Below, piece by piece: positions 7,736 through 16,543 of a DNA stretch of 64,000 bases. Origin of the DNA: Persicimonas caeni (GTDB taxonomy: Bacteria; Myxococcota_A; Bradymonadia; Bradymonadales; Bradymonadaceae). Every line of letters starts with the position of its first letter. Within the stretch, counting starts at the first letter, position 1. Below the pieces are notes generated by a model, which ran no database searches, was not told the origin of the DNA, and saw only the letters and a program-made list of their open reading frames with translations. The stretch lies in the NCBI RefSeq assembly GCF_006517175.1, contig NZ_CP041186.1, forward strand, positions 1,639,001 through 1,703,000. Direction: 5' to 3'. The position numbers and the translations under genes were made by a program.

Positions 7736-10700
7736 TTATCTCATCAAAATCTGGGGCGTGCCCGCCACGACGATAGCAAGAGCGTCGAGCTCGAGCTTCT
7801 CGTGGCGCACGCTGTCGATGAGCTTTTCGAGCAGCTCGAGCTCGTAGGCAGCTTCGTTCGCGCGCTGCTCGTCGTCGCTGGCCGCCTCGGCCTTCAAGAC
7901 CTCCATCTCGGCGGCGAGGTCGTCGCCCAACTCGGCGGCCGCTCCATCGACCAGCCCGGCGCGGTCTTCCTTCAACTTCTCCAAGGCCAGCTCGACGGCT
8001 TCGTTGAGAAGCTTTCGGAAGCGGGCGATGTCTTCGATGGCCTGGATGAAGATCTCGTATTCGATCTTCTGGTCGGCCTCGGGGCCTTGGTAGCTCTCCT
8101 CGATCTTCTGGATCAGATCCCAATCTTCGACGATGCGCGGGTCTCTGCGGCCTTTGAGGTCGATCTCGACGGGTACCGAGATCGACTCGGGCCACAAATG
8201 CCGATAGGCGCGGTTGATGAGTCCCGGCGGCATGTCGTGCGCTCCCCAGGCTTCAGGGTCGAGCTGAGCGAGCGCGACTACGTTGAGATAGGCTTTGCCT
8301 CGGTTCTGGGGACCCAGACGGCGCGCGAACACGGTGGTGCGACCATCGGTAGGGGCGAGCGCGTCTTCGATAAGCGCGTCGATAAACCGGTGGCCCGGGG
8401 CGAAGAACTCGAGGTTTTCACTTCGAAGCGCCCGCTTGCGACTGAACGTGCCCGACATCATCTCGACTTGCTCTTGAGGCATCAAAAAGTCGACATCCTC
8501 GGGGCTGGTGTCGAAGCCGGTAAGGCCGCGACGCACGTTCTTCCAGTGCCACTTGAAATCGTAGATACCCGGCCCCGCCGAATGATCTTGGATGCCGAGC
8601 ATGCGCGCCCAGTGGCGGATGGGCAGCGAGTCGGCGACCCCGTCGACAAAATCGAGCAAGTCGGCGAACTCGGCGTCGGCCTCCAAACGCTCATCGGAGG
8701 CGTCCAGCGCCGCCTGATAAGCGGTCGTGTCGACCTCGGCGAGGGAGTCGAGTTTCTCTTTAGTCCGTGCGACTAGCCCGCCGACGGCCTCTTGGCCGGC
8801 GCAGGCCGCCATCCAAATGTCACGGTCGATGTCGGCAACGGTGTACTCTCGGTCGTACGACGTCGCCGCGTACACCCCGAGCACCTCGTCATATAGCTCG
8901 TGCAGAGCTTGCTCGACGCCGGTGGGCCCGACGAGCACCACCGAGCGCACCGGGGTCTCGCGATTGCGGTGGATCTGGTCGACCCACGAGATGCGTCGCT
9001 CGACGCGGGTGGCCGACCACGGCTGCTCGACGTGCACGATGACCGAAGCGTTCGACAGGTCGCGCCCAGCCGCGCCAGTCTCGTCACACACCAGCACACG
9101 ACACGTCGCATCGCGGCGGAACCGCTCGACGGCGTCGTTTTGCTCGGGCGCAGGCTGGCGTGCGTGAACCACCTCGACAGCGTCCATTTCGAAGCGGCTC
9201 TCCAAAAAGAACGACAGGTCCTGGGCCGATTGCTCGGAGGTGCAGGCCACCAAGACCTTGCGCGGCGGCTCGCCGTCGTCCTCCTCATCGTCTTCGGCTT
9301 CGTTCTCCTCGGCCAAAAACGCCTCGATCCACCCGGCTGCGGCCTCGAAGCGCGCGCAGGCCATCTCGGATTCGGCGTGCCACTGGCCAACCAGGCTCAT
9401 CGCCTCGGCGATCCACTCGCCTTCGCCGTCCATTTCGCTGGCGCCGGCCACGATCATATCCCACAGCATCTCTTCTTCGCGCGGCCCGGCGTCGATGCCG
9501 AGTAGGTCGAAGGGAAGCAGTTCCTGGTGGGCGTTGCCCGCCGTCGTCTCGATGGATTCGAGGCGCTCGTCGAGCATCGCGAAGAGCCGGTCGGGAGCGC
9601 CTGCCGCCGCGGCGTAGTAGAGCCCCCGGAGGGCGAGCTGCAAGGGATTGCCCAGGCTCTCCGGTGGCAGCGCTTGCAGATGTTCGGCGATGGCGCGCTC
9701 GCTCTCGTCGGGCTCGTAGCGAAGCACCTCGTGCTCGCGCTCGTTCCACGTGACATCGTACTGCTCGAGTCGCTCGCGGCTGCTTCGGACCACGCGGCGC
9801 TCCAAGTGGTCGCCGTCGAGTCCGTCGAGCCGGGCTTGGACCGCCGCTGTATCGGTCGCGTCGTAGACGCCCGGACGAAGCAGCGCCAGCATCGGCGCCA
9901 GGCTGGCAGCATCGGGCGTCTCGGGAAGCGCGCCGAGCATCAAAACGTGCTCACTCTCCAGCGACACGGCCGACAGACAGTCATAGGCCGGGTCATTGTG
10001 GCGAAGGCGGTGCACGTCATCGAAGACCACCATGTCCCATCCCGCCCCCAAGATCAGCTCGGAGCACGCCTGGGGAAACTGCTGCAGACAACCCATCGAG
10101 ACGATTAGACGCTGGTTGTGGCTCACCGCGGCCCAGCGCTCCTGGGGATTGGCCTCCAGGTGGCTGGCGTCGACACGCACGAACGAGCGGTTTCCGAACC
10201 GCTGCTCCAGGTCGGTCTGCCAGCGATGGGTGCGCCGCCCCGGGGCGATGACCAGCACGCGCAGGTGCGGATCGGAGGCATACATGCGCTGGATGACCAT
10301 CCCCGCCTCGTACAGGCGAGCCTGAGCATCCTCGTCTGCGAGCAGGTAGCGCCGCTTGGTATCCCACAGCACGTTTCGCACCGCGTGCACTTCGTGCAAC
10401 TGCGGCACGATGCGCGCGCCGATCATCGTCGGAAGTCCCTCCGAGTCCTCGTACCAGCGCGAGATCGTGCGGTGCATGTCCCAGCGCGAGAAGAATCGGA
10501 AGGGCCCGCGCCAGTGCAGCGCGCCGAAATGGTCGCGCGGATCGCTCGAGGCGGGCTCGCGGGGGGTAATCTGCGACTCGAAGATGGTGTCTTCGTCACC
10601 GTCGATGTCGACCATATAGACGCACAACTCGCGCGGCGAGTCGGGCCAGTCGACGTCGGTGATCTCGCCTTCGAGCACTTTGTCGCCGCGTTGGACCTTG

Positions 10701-10888
10701 ACCAGCGTACCCGGCATCAGCGGCTGGCGCACGATATCGGCGTGCTGCAGGCGTACCTCGCGCACTTCATCGGAGTTTTCGAAGACAACCTTGGCGGCCC
10801 CTCCCTCGAGTTCCGCGATCACGCGGCCAGAGCCGAGTTCAGGGACTTCACGGTTACGAATAAGCGCGCCGGCGGGGATTACGGTCAT
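7736..10888 (-). CDS. RapA-like SNF2 protein with degenerate ATPase motifs
   Basis: A 1050-residue protein collinear with E. coli RapA (968 aa), the RNA-polymerase recycling ATPase. It has Tudor-like N-terminal beta domains (1-110), two RecA-like lobes, and a C-terminal region ending 'RHEKLELDALAIVV', as RapA does. Where RapA has ADEVGLGKTIEAG this protein reads ADEDAQARLYEAG (residues 184-196), so the Walker A Gly and Lys are gone. DEAH is DDVH (290-293), TATP is GALP (319-322), and the arginine-finger motif GRLDRIGQ reads SWVDQIHR. The fold is kept but ATP hydrolysis is unlikely. An acidic insert lies in lobe 2 near 9285. It may act as an RNA-polymerase-binding scaffold or compete with a working RapA elsewhere. 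Confidence 0.85.
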   Translation of the reverse strand: MTVIPAGALIRNREVPELGSGRVIAELEGGAAKVVFENSDEVREVRLQHADIVRQPLMPGTLVKVQRGDKVLEGEITDVDWPDSPRELCVYMVDIDGDEDTIFESQITPREPASSDPRDHFGALHWRGPFRFFSRWDMHRTISRWYEDSEGLPTMIGARIVPQLHEVHAVRNVLWDTKRRYLLADEDAQARLYEAGMVIQRMYASDPHLRVLVIAPGRRTHRWQTDLEQRFGNRSFVRVDASHLEANPQERWAAVSHNQRLIVSMGCLQQFPQACSELILGAGWDMVVFDDVHRLRHNDPAYDCLSAVSLESEHVLMLGALPETPDAASLAPMLALLRPGVYDATDTAAVQARLDGLDGDHLERRVVRSSRERLEQYDVTWNEREHEVLRYEPDESERAIAEHLQALPPESLGNPLQLALRGLYYAAAAGAPDRLFAMLDERLESIETTAGNAHQELLPFDLLGIDAGPREEEMLWDMIVAGASEMDGEGEWIAEAMSLVGQWHAESEMACARFEAAAGWIEAFLAEENEAEDDEEDDGEPPRKVLVACTSEQSAQDLSFFLESRFEMDAVEVVHARQPAPEQNDAVERFRRDATCRVLVCDETGAAGRDLSNASVIVHVEQPWSATRVERRISWVDQIHRNRETPVRSVVLVGPTGVEQALHELYDEVLGVYAATSYDREYTVADIDRDIWMAACAGQEAVGGLVARTKEKLDSLAEVDTTAYQAALDASDERLEADAEFADLLDFVDGVADSLPIRHWARMLGIQDHSAGPGIYDFKWHWKNVRRGLTGFDTSPEDVDFLMPQEQVEMMSGTFSRKRALRSENLEFFAPGHRFIDALIEDALAPTDGRTTVFARRLGPQNRGKAYLNVVALAQLDPEAWGAHDMPPGLINRAYRHLWPESISVPVEIDLKGRRDPRIVEDWDLIQKIEESYQGPEADQKIEYEIFIQAIEDIARFRKLLNEAVELALEKLKEDRAGLVDGAAAELGDDLAAEMEVLKAEAASDDEQRANEAAYELELLEKLIDSVRHEKLELDALAIVVAGTPQILMR

Positions 10889-11147
10889 GGCAGGAAAGTT
10901 CTTTGGTTAAGGATATTTGGTGGCTTGATCATTGGCACCGAGGCCGTCAAATCAACACGCAATGGCAACAACTCGTCGAAATTTCAAGGGCGATTTGAGC
11001 GGACAAGCTACGATTTGGGGGTCGGTCCTTTGAACGCGGTGGGTGGATTGGGCGCTATTTGGGCAGACAAACTACAATTTGAGGGTCGATCCTTCAGACG
11101 TGGTCGATAACACGCCCCCCAAATTGTAGTTTGTCTGCTTCAATAGC
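10889..11147. repeat. Intergenic cluster of GACAAACTAC palindromic elements
   Basis: The 259 bp between the RapA-like start and the LNS2 gene's stop holds three related half-elements. A single direct copy begins at 10991. A full inverted pair has arms at 11056-11085 and 11115-11145 around a 29 bp spacer. Within an arm the core is GCAGACAAACTACAATTTG, and the two arms of the pair differ at about four of 30 positions. The same element recurs at 58962-59082. The paired arms would form a long hairpin in RNA or single-stranded DNA. Confidence 0.8.
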
Positions 11148-12164
11148 TCATCGATCCGCCGTCGGCTGCTGACTCTGCAACGCATCCAGCGTTGCATCCC
11201 ACCCTTTTTTGACTTTCTGAGTCCCTTGCTCGCCTGCGTGAGGACCGATGATCCAGATCTGCTCTTTGGGCACACCTGCGCCGATATAGGCGCTGATATC
11301 GGTCGTGGCGTTGCCGTGGGCGACGTCGACCGACAGGCCCGCGGCCTGCAGCAACCGAAGCTCGGCCAGCTTGAACTCGCCGACGGCCGAATCGGAGGGC
11401 CACGAATCGCTGTGGGTCGTCGTCAACCGCAGCACCCCGTCGGCCATGCCCTCGTCGACAAGCCAATTGCGGCTGTGCTGGGCGAGCCAGTAGGGACGAC
11501 CGGTAAGGTAGACGAGCAGATAACCGCGCTGAGCGTAGTACTTGCTGATTTCCTTTCCGCCGGGATAAGCCTCGGGCACGTAATCGCCGACGTCGACAAT
11601 GTCGTCGGTGACCTCGGCGAAGATCTCTTCGTCCCCTGTGGTCAGCGTCCCGTCGATGTCGAAAATGGCTACTTTGGTCCCTTTGGGCACCACCCAGAGC
11701 TTGGACGTCGCATAGGTGCCGTCGGCGACTTGCTGGAAGAGGACGCGGTAGACCCCGGGTTCGAGCGCCCCAGTATAGTCGAGTTGCATCCAGCCGTCGT
11801 CGTCGGTGAGCGCCTCGCCGAGCTTTTGCCAACCGTCGCAGGTCTGGAGGAGCACCCGGACCTTCTCGTCTTCCATATCCTTGGAGACGTCGCCATAGGT
11901 GAACTTGGCCTGCAATTCGACCCCTGAGTTGGTCACGGTCACAGCATCGCGGGCAAAATGCCACGGCTCTCCAACGTCGGCGATGAGCTCGCTGCGTGAG
12001 TGGCGCCAATCGGCCTCAGGCAACTTGGGAAACCCGTCTGGATAACTACACGCGCTGTGGTCCTCCAAATCGAGTTCCTGCGCGCTCACACTCGCGCTCC
12101 ACAACCACGTGAGAGCGACCACCGACAAGAACAGTGCTCGGGTGCGTCGTTTTTTCATCATCAT
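11148..12164 (-). CDS. Secreted LNS2 (lipin/Ned1/Smp2)-domain protein
   Basis: A 338-residue exported protein. The signal peptide covers residues 1-28 (Lys/Arg-rich start, hydrophobic core, SVSAQ cut). A beta-sandwich-like region with 'KFTYGDVSKDMEDEKVRVLLQTC' comes next. The LNS2-type HAD domain follows: 'VAIFDIDGTLTTGD' contains the DxDxT motif, then 'LLVYLTGRPYWLAQHSRNWL' and a closing 'VDVAHGNATTDISAY'. In lipins this domain is a phosphatidate phosphatase, and in PITP/Nir proteins it binds phosphatidic acid. With DxDxT intact, a periplasmic or extracellular lipid phosphatase is the best guess. It diverges from arsC. Confidence 0.8.
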   Translation of the reverse strand: MMMKKRRTRALFLSVVALTWLWSASVSAQELDLEDHSACSYPDGFPKLPEADWRHSRSELIADVGEPWHFARDAVTVTNSGVELQAKFTYGDVSKDMEDEKVRVLLQTCDGWQKLGEALTDDDGWMQLDYTGALEPGVYRVLFQQVADGTYATSKLWVVPKGTKVAIFDIDGTLTTGDEEIFAEVTDDIVDVGDYVPEAYPGGKEISKYYAQRGYLLVYLTGRPYWLAQHSRNWLVDEGMADGVLRLTTTHSDSWPSDSAVGEFKLAELRLLQAAGLSVDVAHGNATTDISAYIGAGVPKEQIWIIGPHAGEQGTQKVKKGWDATLDALQSQQPTADR

Positions 12165-12251
12165 TCGTTGTCCAGTAAGGCAGCATTCGTTATACGAGCC
12201 GTGTTACTAAGCAAGCTGACGGCTAATTCAGCAAAACGCAAGGAGCGCAAA

Positions 12252-12617
12252 GTGGGAACGAAAAACGTCGAAATCTGGCACTATCCGCGCTGCAGCAAGT
12301 CGCGAAAAACCCTCGCCCTCCTCGAAGAGCGCGGCATCGAGCCCGAGGTTCGCAAGTATCGCCAAGATCCGCCCGACGCCGACACTCTGGGCGACGTGCT
12401 CGACAAACTGGGCATGAGCCCGCGCGAGTTGATGCGCAAAAAGGAGGACGAGTACAAGGAACTGGGCCTGGACGACGAGAGCCTCAGCCGCGACGAGCTC
12501 ATCGAGGCGATGGTCGACAACCCCATCCTCATCGAGCGCCCGGTGGTCATCGCCGGCGACAAGGCCGCGCTGGGACGACCGCCCGAGAACGTCTTGTCGC
12601 TCTTCGAGGAGGCCTGA
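12252..12617 (+). CDS. arsC: ArsC-family arsenate reductase (glutaredoxin type)
   Basis: A 121-residue thioredoxin-fold protein. 'WHYPRCSKSRKTLALLEERGIEPEVRKY' contains the catalytic Cys (about residue 14) in a CxxS setting. 'KLGMSPRELMRKKEDEYKELGL' and 'LIERPVVIAGDKAALGRPPENV' match ArsC, which reduces arsenate using glutathione and glutaredoxin. The start is GTG 12252, six bases after AAGGAG; a longer frame running back to 12000 is not homologous. There is no ArsR, ArsB or Acr3 nearby, so this is an orphan, and a role outside arsenic resistance (YffB/Spx-like) cannot be excluded. Confidence 0.88.
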   Translation: MGTKNVEIWHYPRCSKSRKTLALLEERGIEPEVRKYRQDPPDADTLGDVLDKLGMSPRELMRKKEDEYKELGLDDESLSRDELIEAMVDNPILIERPVVIAGDKAALGRPPENVLSLFEEA

Positions 12618-12622
12618 TTCGC

Positions 12623-12970
12623 TCAGGCGGCGCGTCGCCGGCTCGACTGTGTCTGGCGCACGGATTCGAGCCGGTTCGCACACGCACGCGTCGCTAATCG
12701 GTGGAGCAAGCGCACCCGCCAATGCTGGCCGGCGGGGTCGAACCAGCGCAACACGGCCTGTGCCCGCACCGTGCCGAGCAGACCGAGAATCACCAGAGCG
12801 CGCTCCTTGCTCGACGTGCGGACGCTCGCATCGACTAAGGTCTTGGCGAGTCGCTCCGGACAAGCGCCGCTGACCTGGTCGGCGCATCGATCGACCAGCC
12901 ACTCGAAGCGTTCGAGCGCCGCACGCGTTGGTTCCATCTGTCGATTTGTTTCGCAAAGGGAGGTCGCCAT
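12623..12970 (-). CDS. Hypothetical small helical protein
   Basis: A 115-residue protein with no family I recognise. It is predicted to be mainly helical, with two or three amphipathic helices ('ALERFEWLVDRCADQV', 'ERLAKTLVDASV', 'ERALVILGLLGTVRAQAVLRWF') loosely like HEAT hairpins, and an Arg-rich tail. ATG 12970 has GGAG six bases upstream, and this supports a real gene. It converges on arsC, with only 5 bp between the stop codons. Confidence 0.55.
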   Translation of the reverse strand: MATSLCETNRQMEPTRAALERFEWLVDRCADQVSGACPERLAKTLVDASVRTSSKERALVILGLLGTVRAQAVLRWFDPAGQHWRVRLLHRLATRACANRLESVRQTQSSRRRAA

Positions 12971-13087
12971 CAGTCTCTCCGTCGAACGAGTTAAGGCCAA
13001 ACCCCTCATATAGGTTTTCGGCAGAGAGACCGATTTCGTTGCGTGCCGATCGCCAGGATCGACCCGCGGCGGCCAGCAGGCGGCGAA

Positions 13088-14320
13088 TTAAGGTTGCTGG
13101 TTCTGTTTGCGCTGCTGCTGGCGTAAGCGCTTCTGCAGCTTCTTTCGCAACGCCTCGCTGCCCTTGATCGCGGGCTGCATGTCGTCGCTCTTCTCGACGT
13201 TCACCTCGATATTCTCCGGCTTGCGCTCGATGGTTGCGTCGGCTTCGAGCTTGGCGATCAATTTCTTCATGGCCCCGCGATACTGCTTGCGCTCGAGTTG
13301 CTGGCGAATCTGGGACTTCGCCTCCTCGAGAGGAGTGCGACCTGCAGGTTTGACGTCTTCGACCATGATGACGTGAAAGCCAAATTGAGTCCGCACTGGT
13401 TGCGAGATCTCGCCGGGATTGAGCGAGAACGCTGCTTTCGAAAACTCGGGGACCATGCGCTGTCGCGGGAAGTAGCCGAGATCGCCTCCCCGGCTGGCGG
13501 ACGGTCCCTCGGAGTGCTTCTTGGCGAGTTCGCCGAAATCGGCGTTGGGCCTCTTGGCCTTCTGCACGAGGTCGGCGGCTCGCTGTCGGGCCTCGGTCTC
13601 CTCGGCGGCCGTGGCTCCCTTGGCGACTTTGACGAGAATGTGGCGTGCCCGCACCTGCTCGTCCTTCTCGAAGCGCTCGAGATTCGAGTCGTAGTAGTCC
13701 TCGATATCCTGTTCGGTGACCTCGAGCTTGTACTCCCTTTTCAAGAGCTTTCGGAGCCGAAGATCTTTGGCCAAGTTCTGGCGCATCTCCTCTTCGCTCA
13801 GACCGTTGCGGTCGAGAAAGGTCTCGAACGCTTGGCGACTGGGAAAGCGCTCGACGAATTCGGCAAACTCGTCTTCGACCTCGCGGTCGCTGACCTCGAG
13901 ATTCTTTTCGGCCGCGAGGCGCTGATCGACCAGCCTCTGCTCGATCAGGCGGTCGAGCACGCGCTTTTTGAGCATGTTCGCCATGCTCGGCGGCATCTGC
14001 CCGCCCATTGCCCGGGTCCGGTTCTCGATCTGGGCGTTGTACCTTTCGGCAGAAATCTCCTCGCCATCGATCATGGCGACCGGTCCGGTCGCGTGAATCA
14101 CCGGCTTGTCGGCTTTGTCAGCGGCTGACTTTGCATCTGCGCCCTCACCGGCCTGGTCGGCCTCCCGCTCCGCCTCGGAGGTAGCCGCGTCGTCCGGCTC
14201 GGTCAGCGGAGCGCGCTCGGTGGGCGCGTCCGCCGCTCCATCGGCCGACGAAGAGGAGGCACAGCCTGCGAGGATCAACGCAGCGGTGGTAGCGAGAGCA
14301 ATGCGGCGGGGCAATTTCAT
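13088..14320 (-). CDS. Lipoprotein peptidyl-prolyl isomerase (SurA/PrsA-like, parvulin domain)
   Basis: A 410-residue lipoprotein: 'MKLPRRIALATTAALILAGC' ends in a lipobox, followed by an acidic linker to about residue 75. A SurA-N-type chaperone domain begins at 'GPVAMIDGEEISAERYNAQI'. The parvulin domain begins at 'VRARHILVKVAKGAT', with 'DFGELAKKHSEGPSASRGGDLGYF' and 'QPVRTQFGFHVIMVEDV'. A basic, Gln-rich tail closes it. It would catalyse prolyl isomerisation and help fold outer-membrane or secreted proteins in the periplasm. The start at 14320 is chosen because it gives a normal lipoprotein signal; ATG 14344 is possible. Confidence 0.88.
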   Translation of the reverse strand: MKLPRRIALATTAALILAGCASSSSADGAADAPTERAPLTEPDDAATSEAEREADQAGEGADAKSAADKADKPVIHATGPVAMIDGEEISAERYNAQIENRTRAMGGQMPPSMANMLKKRVLDRLIEQRLVDQRLAAEKNLEVSDREVEDEFAEFVERFPSRQAFETFLDRNGLSEEEMRQNLAKDLRLRKLLKREYKLEVTEQDIEDYYDSNLERFEKDEQVRARHILVKVAKGATAAEETEARQRAADLVQKAKRPNADFGELAKKHSEGPSASRGGDLGYFPRQRMVPEFSKAAFSLNPGEISQPVRTQFGFHVIMVEDVKPAGRTPLEEAKSQIRQQLERKQYRGAMKKLIAKLEADATIERKPENIEVNVEKSDDMQPAIKGSEALRKKLQKRLRQQQRKQNQQP

Positions 14321-14469
14321 CGGGTTCCCAATCTGTGTGGTCATCTTCCAGCGCTTCAATATGCGATAAACGTAGCATATCGAATGCTCCGATGCAGGCG
14401 CGGGGAAGCCTCCCAGCGCTCCTGCCGGCGGACTCGACGCTCGTGTGGTTCGTCGATATCATTTCCCCC

Positions 14470-15198
14470 ATGAGAGAGCCCTCCACAGCCGTCGTCCACT
14501 TTTACCGCGCTGCCCTCGCCCACGCCGACGTATGGCGCCAGCGCCTCGACACGACCACAAACTGGGCCGTGGTGACCAACGCGGCGATCATCTCGTTCGT
14601 GCTCAGCTCGGCGAGCACGCCGCATTTCATCTTGCTCCTCCTGGTGCTCCTCGACCTGTTCTTTTTGCTCATGGAGTCGCGGCGCTACCAAATCTACGAC
14701 ATCTGGCACAACCGCATTCGGCTGATGCACCAGTACGTGTTCGCCGAAGCCCTCTCCGGAGAGGCTCGGTGGGACGAAGAGAGAGTGGCCGAAAAACTCG
14801 GCGAACTCGCCGACGATCTCGGCCACACGGTGCCGCGTATCAGCCTGTTCGACGCCATCGGCTTCCGCATCCGGCGAAACTACTTCTACGTGCTGCTGGT
14901 CACCCTCGGTGCCTGGTTTCTCAAGCTGGATATCCACCCGTCACGGCCGACGAGCACCGCCGAGTTTATCGGGCGGGCTGAATTCGGCCCGCTGGGAGGC
15001 ACGGCAGTGATGACGGGGGCCATCGCCCTGCTGGTCTTTGCGCTCATCTTGGCCGTCCGCGCCCCCTCCGACCGGCTGATCAACTGGACCCAACAGCCCT
15101 CCCCGTTCCGACGCCTCGTTCCCACCGGCTGGCTGTACCGGCCGCCGACGGCCGAGGAGATTGAAAAGCACCCGGAGAACGACGAGGAGAAGGACTAA
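14470..15198 (+). CDS. DUF2270 family membrane protein
   Basis: A 242-residue protein with a family-typical N-terminus 'VVHFYRAALAHADVWRQRLDTTTNWAVVTNAAIISF', two adjacent membrane helices (about residues 30-65), a soluble helical stretch, and two more membrane segments before a polar tail. This matches DUF2270, a conserved membrane family without known function. ATG 14470 sits at the start of the conserved block but lacks a good Shine-Dalgarno. It diverges from the foldase lipoprotein gene. Confidence 0.8.
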   Translation: MREPSTAVVHFYRAALAHADVWRQRLDTTTNWAVVTNAAIISFVLSSASTPHFILLLLVLLDLFFLLMESRRYQIYDIWHNRIRLMHQYVFAEALSGEARWDEERVAEKLGELADDLGHTVPRISLFDAIGFRIRRNYFYVLLVTLGAWFLKLDIHPSRPTSTAEFIGRAEFGPLGGTAVMTGAIALLVFALILAVRAPSDRLINWTQQPSPFRRLVPTGWLYRPPTAEEIEKHPENDEEKD

Positions 15199-15269
15199 GG
15201 GCCGCGCTTGTATTCGTCCTACCATCCGCTAAAATCGCGCCAGAAAAGCCTTAACTGAGCGAGGATACG

Positions 15270-16481
15270 ATGATTGGCTCGAACGGGAGCACACGTTGGA
15301 GACGCGCGCTTTGTGCGCTGTTGGTGATGGGTCTGGCCGCGGCGGCGGGCTGCTCGGAGGACGAAACCGCCACCGGTGGCACCGCTGACGCCACGTTGGA
15401 GGCCCCCGACGCCGACGACACGCCTCCGCAAGACACTGCGGCGCCTGAAGATACGAGCGGAGAAGAAGACACTGGCGAGGCGCCCGACACCGGCGAGCAA
15501 GACACAGCGCCCGATGTCGAGGAGGACACCAGCCCTCCGCCACCTCAGGTCACCCGCTTTATCGTCATGGGCGACACAGGCGAGGGTAACCCCGAGCAAC
15601 TTCGCGTCGCCCAGGGCGCGCAAGCGCGCTGCGACCGCGCCGGCGGCTGCGACGGCTTCTTGATGCTGGGCGACAACATCTACGACACCGGCCCCGAGAG
15701 CGCGACCGACCCGCAATTCACCACCAAAGTCGACGAACCCTATCGTGGCCTCAAGCTCGGCCCGCCCCCCGCCGACGGTGAGCCAGACAACCGCGAGCGC
15801 ATGCCGATCTACGTGTCGCTCGGCAACCACGACCTGGGCGGCGCGGGGCTCAACCGCGACCTCATCCAGCACTACATCGACTACGCGGCGCAAAACGACT
15901 GGTTCTACTTTCCGTCGGCCTGGTGGGAGAAGAAAGTCGGTAACGTGCACCTGATGGCCCTCGAGACCAACTCGCTGGCCTACCTGGGCACCAAGTACGA
16001 CGACCACGGCCAAATGGTCGAAGGCGTGCTTTCGAGCACCGACGCACGCTGGACGATCGCGTTCGGCCACCACCCGTACCGCTCCGACGGCCAGCACGGA
16101 AACGCCGGCTCCTACGAAGGGATCCCGGGCGACCTGACGATCAACGGCGGCGAGTTCCGCAAGTGGATCGACGAATTCGTCTGCAACCGCGTCGACTTCT
16201 ACCTGTCGGGCCACGATCACAACCGCCAGTGGTTCAACAGCGTGCCCGATATCCCGACCTGGCCGTTCTGGGAGGACGACACCCGCCCGTGCAACAGTTG
16301 GTTTGCGGTCAGCGGCGCCGGCGCCAAGCTGCGCGGCATGAAAGACCGCGACAATGACCTCGCCTTTGGCGAAGCCACGCTCGGCTTTTTGTTCATGGAG
16401 TTCCACGAGAACAAGGTCGTCGCCGAATATTGCGACGCGGACGGCAACACCGAGTGGACGCGGACGCTGACGGGGCACTGA
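15270..16481 (+). CDS. Lipoprotein metallophosphoesterase (purple acid phosphatase-like)
   Basis: A 403-residue protein. The signal ends at 'GLAAAAGC' (Cys about 28), followed by an acidic Thr/Pro-rich linker to about residue 93. The calcineurin-like fold then shows its metal ligands in order: 'VMGDTGEGN', 'LMLGDNIYD', 'VSLGNHD', 'AFGHHPY' and 'LSGHDHNRQW'. The arrangement resembles acid phosphatase type 5-like enzymes, so it probably hydrolyses phosphomonoesters at the cell surface. The substrate cannot be told from sequence. The Sel1-repeat gene follows 62 bp downstream on the same strand. Confidence 0.88.
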   Translation: MIGSNGSTRWRRALCALLVMGLAAAAGCSEDETATGGTADATLEAPDADDTPPQDTAAPEDTSGEEDTGEAPDTGEQDTAPDVEEDTSPPPPQVTRFIVMGDTGEGNPEQLRVAQGAQARCDRAGGCDGFLMLGDNIYDTGPESATDPQFTTKVDEPYRGLKLGPPPADGEPDNRERMPIYVSLGNHDLGGAGLNRDLIQHYIDYAAQNDWFYFPSAWWEKKVGNVHLMALETNSLAYLGTKYDDHGQMVEGVLSSTDARWTIAFGHHPYRSDGQHGNAGSYEGIPGDLTINGGEFRKWIDEFVCNRVDFYLSGHDHNRQWFNSVPDIPTWPFWEDDTRPCNSWFAVSGAGAKLRGMKDRDNDLAFGEATLGFLFMEFHENKVVAEYCDADGNTEWTRTLTGH

Positions 16482-16543
16482 TGCAGGCACGTACAGTGAC
16501 AGACTTTTTGAAACGTACTCGCCCTGCGCGAGGTGGAGGCCCG

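Noticed and set aside
12228-12956. 242-residue minus-strand ORF across arsC
   Set aside because: It covers arsC antisense and the small convergent gene in another frame; no family features.
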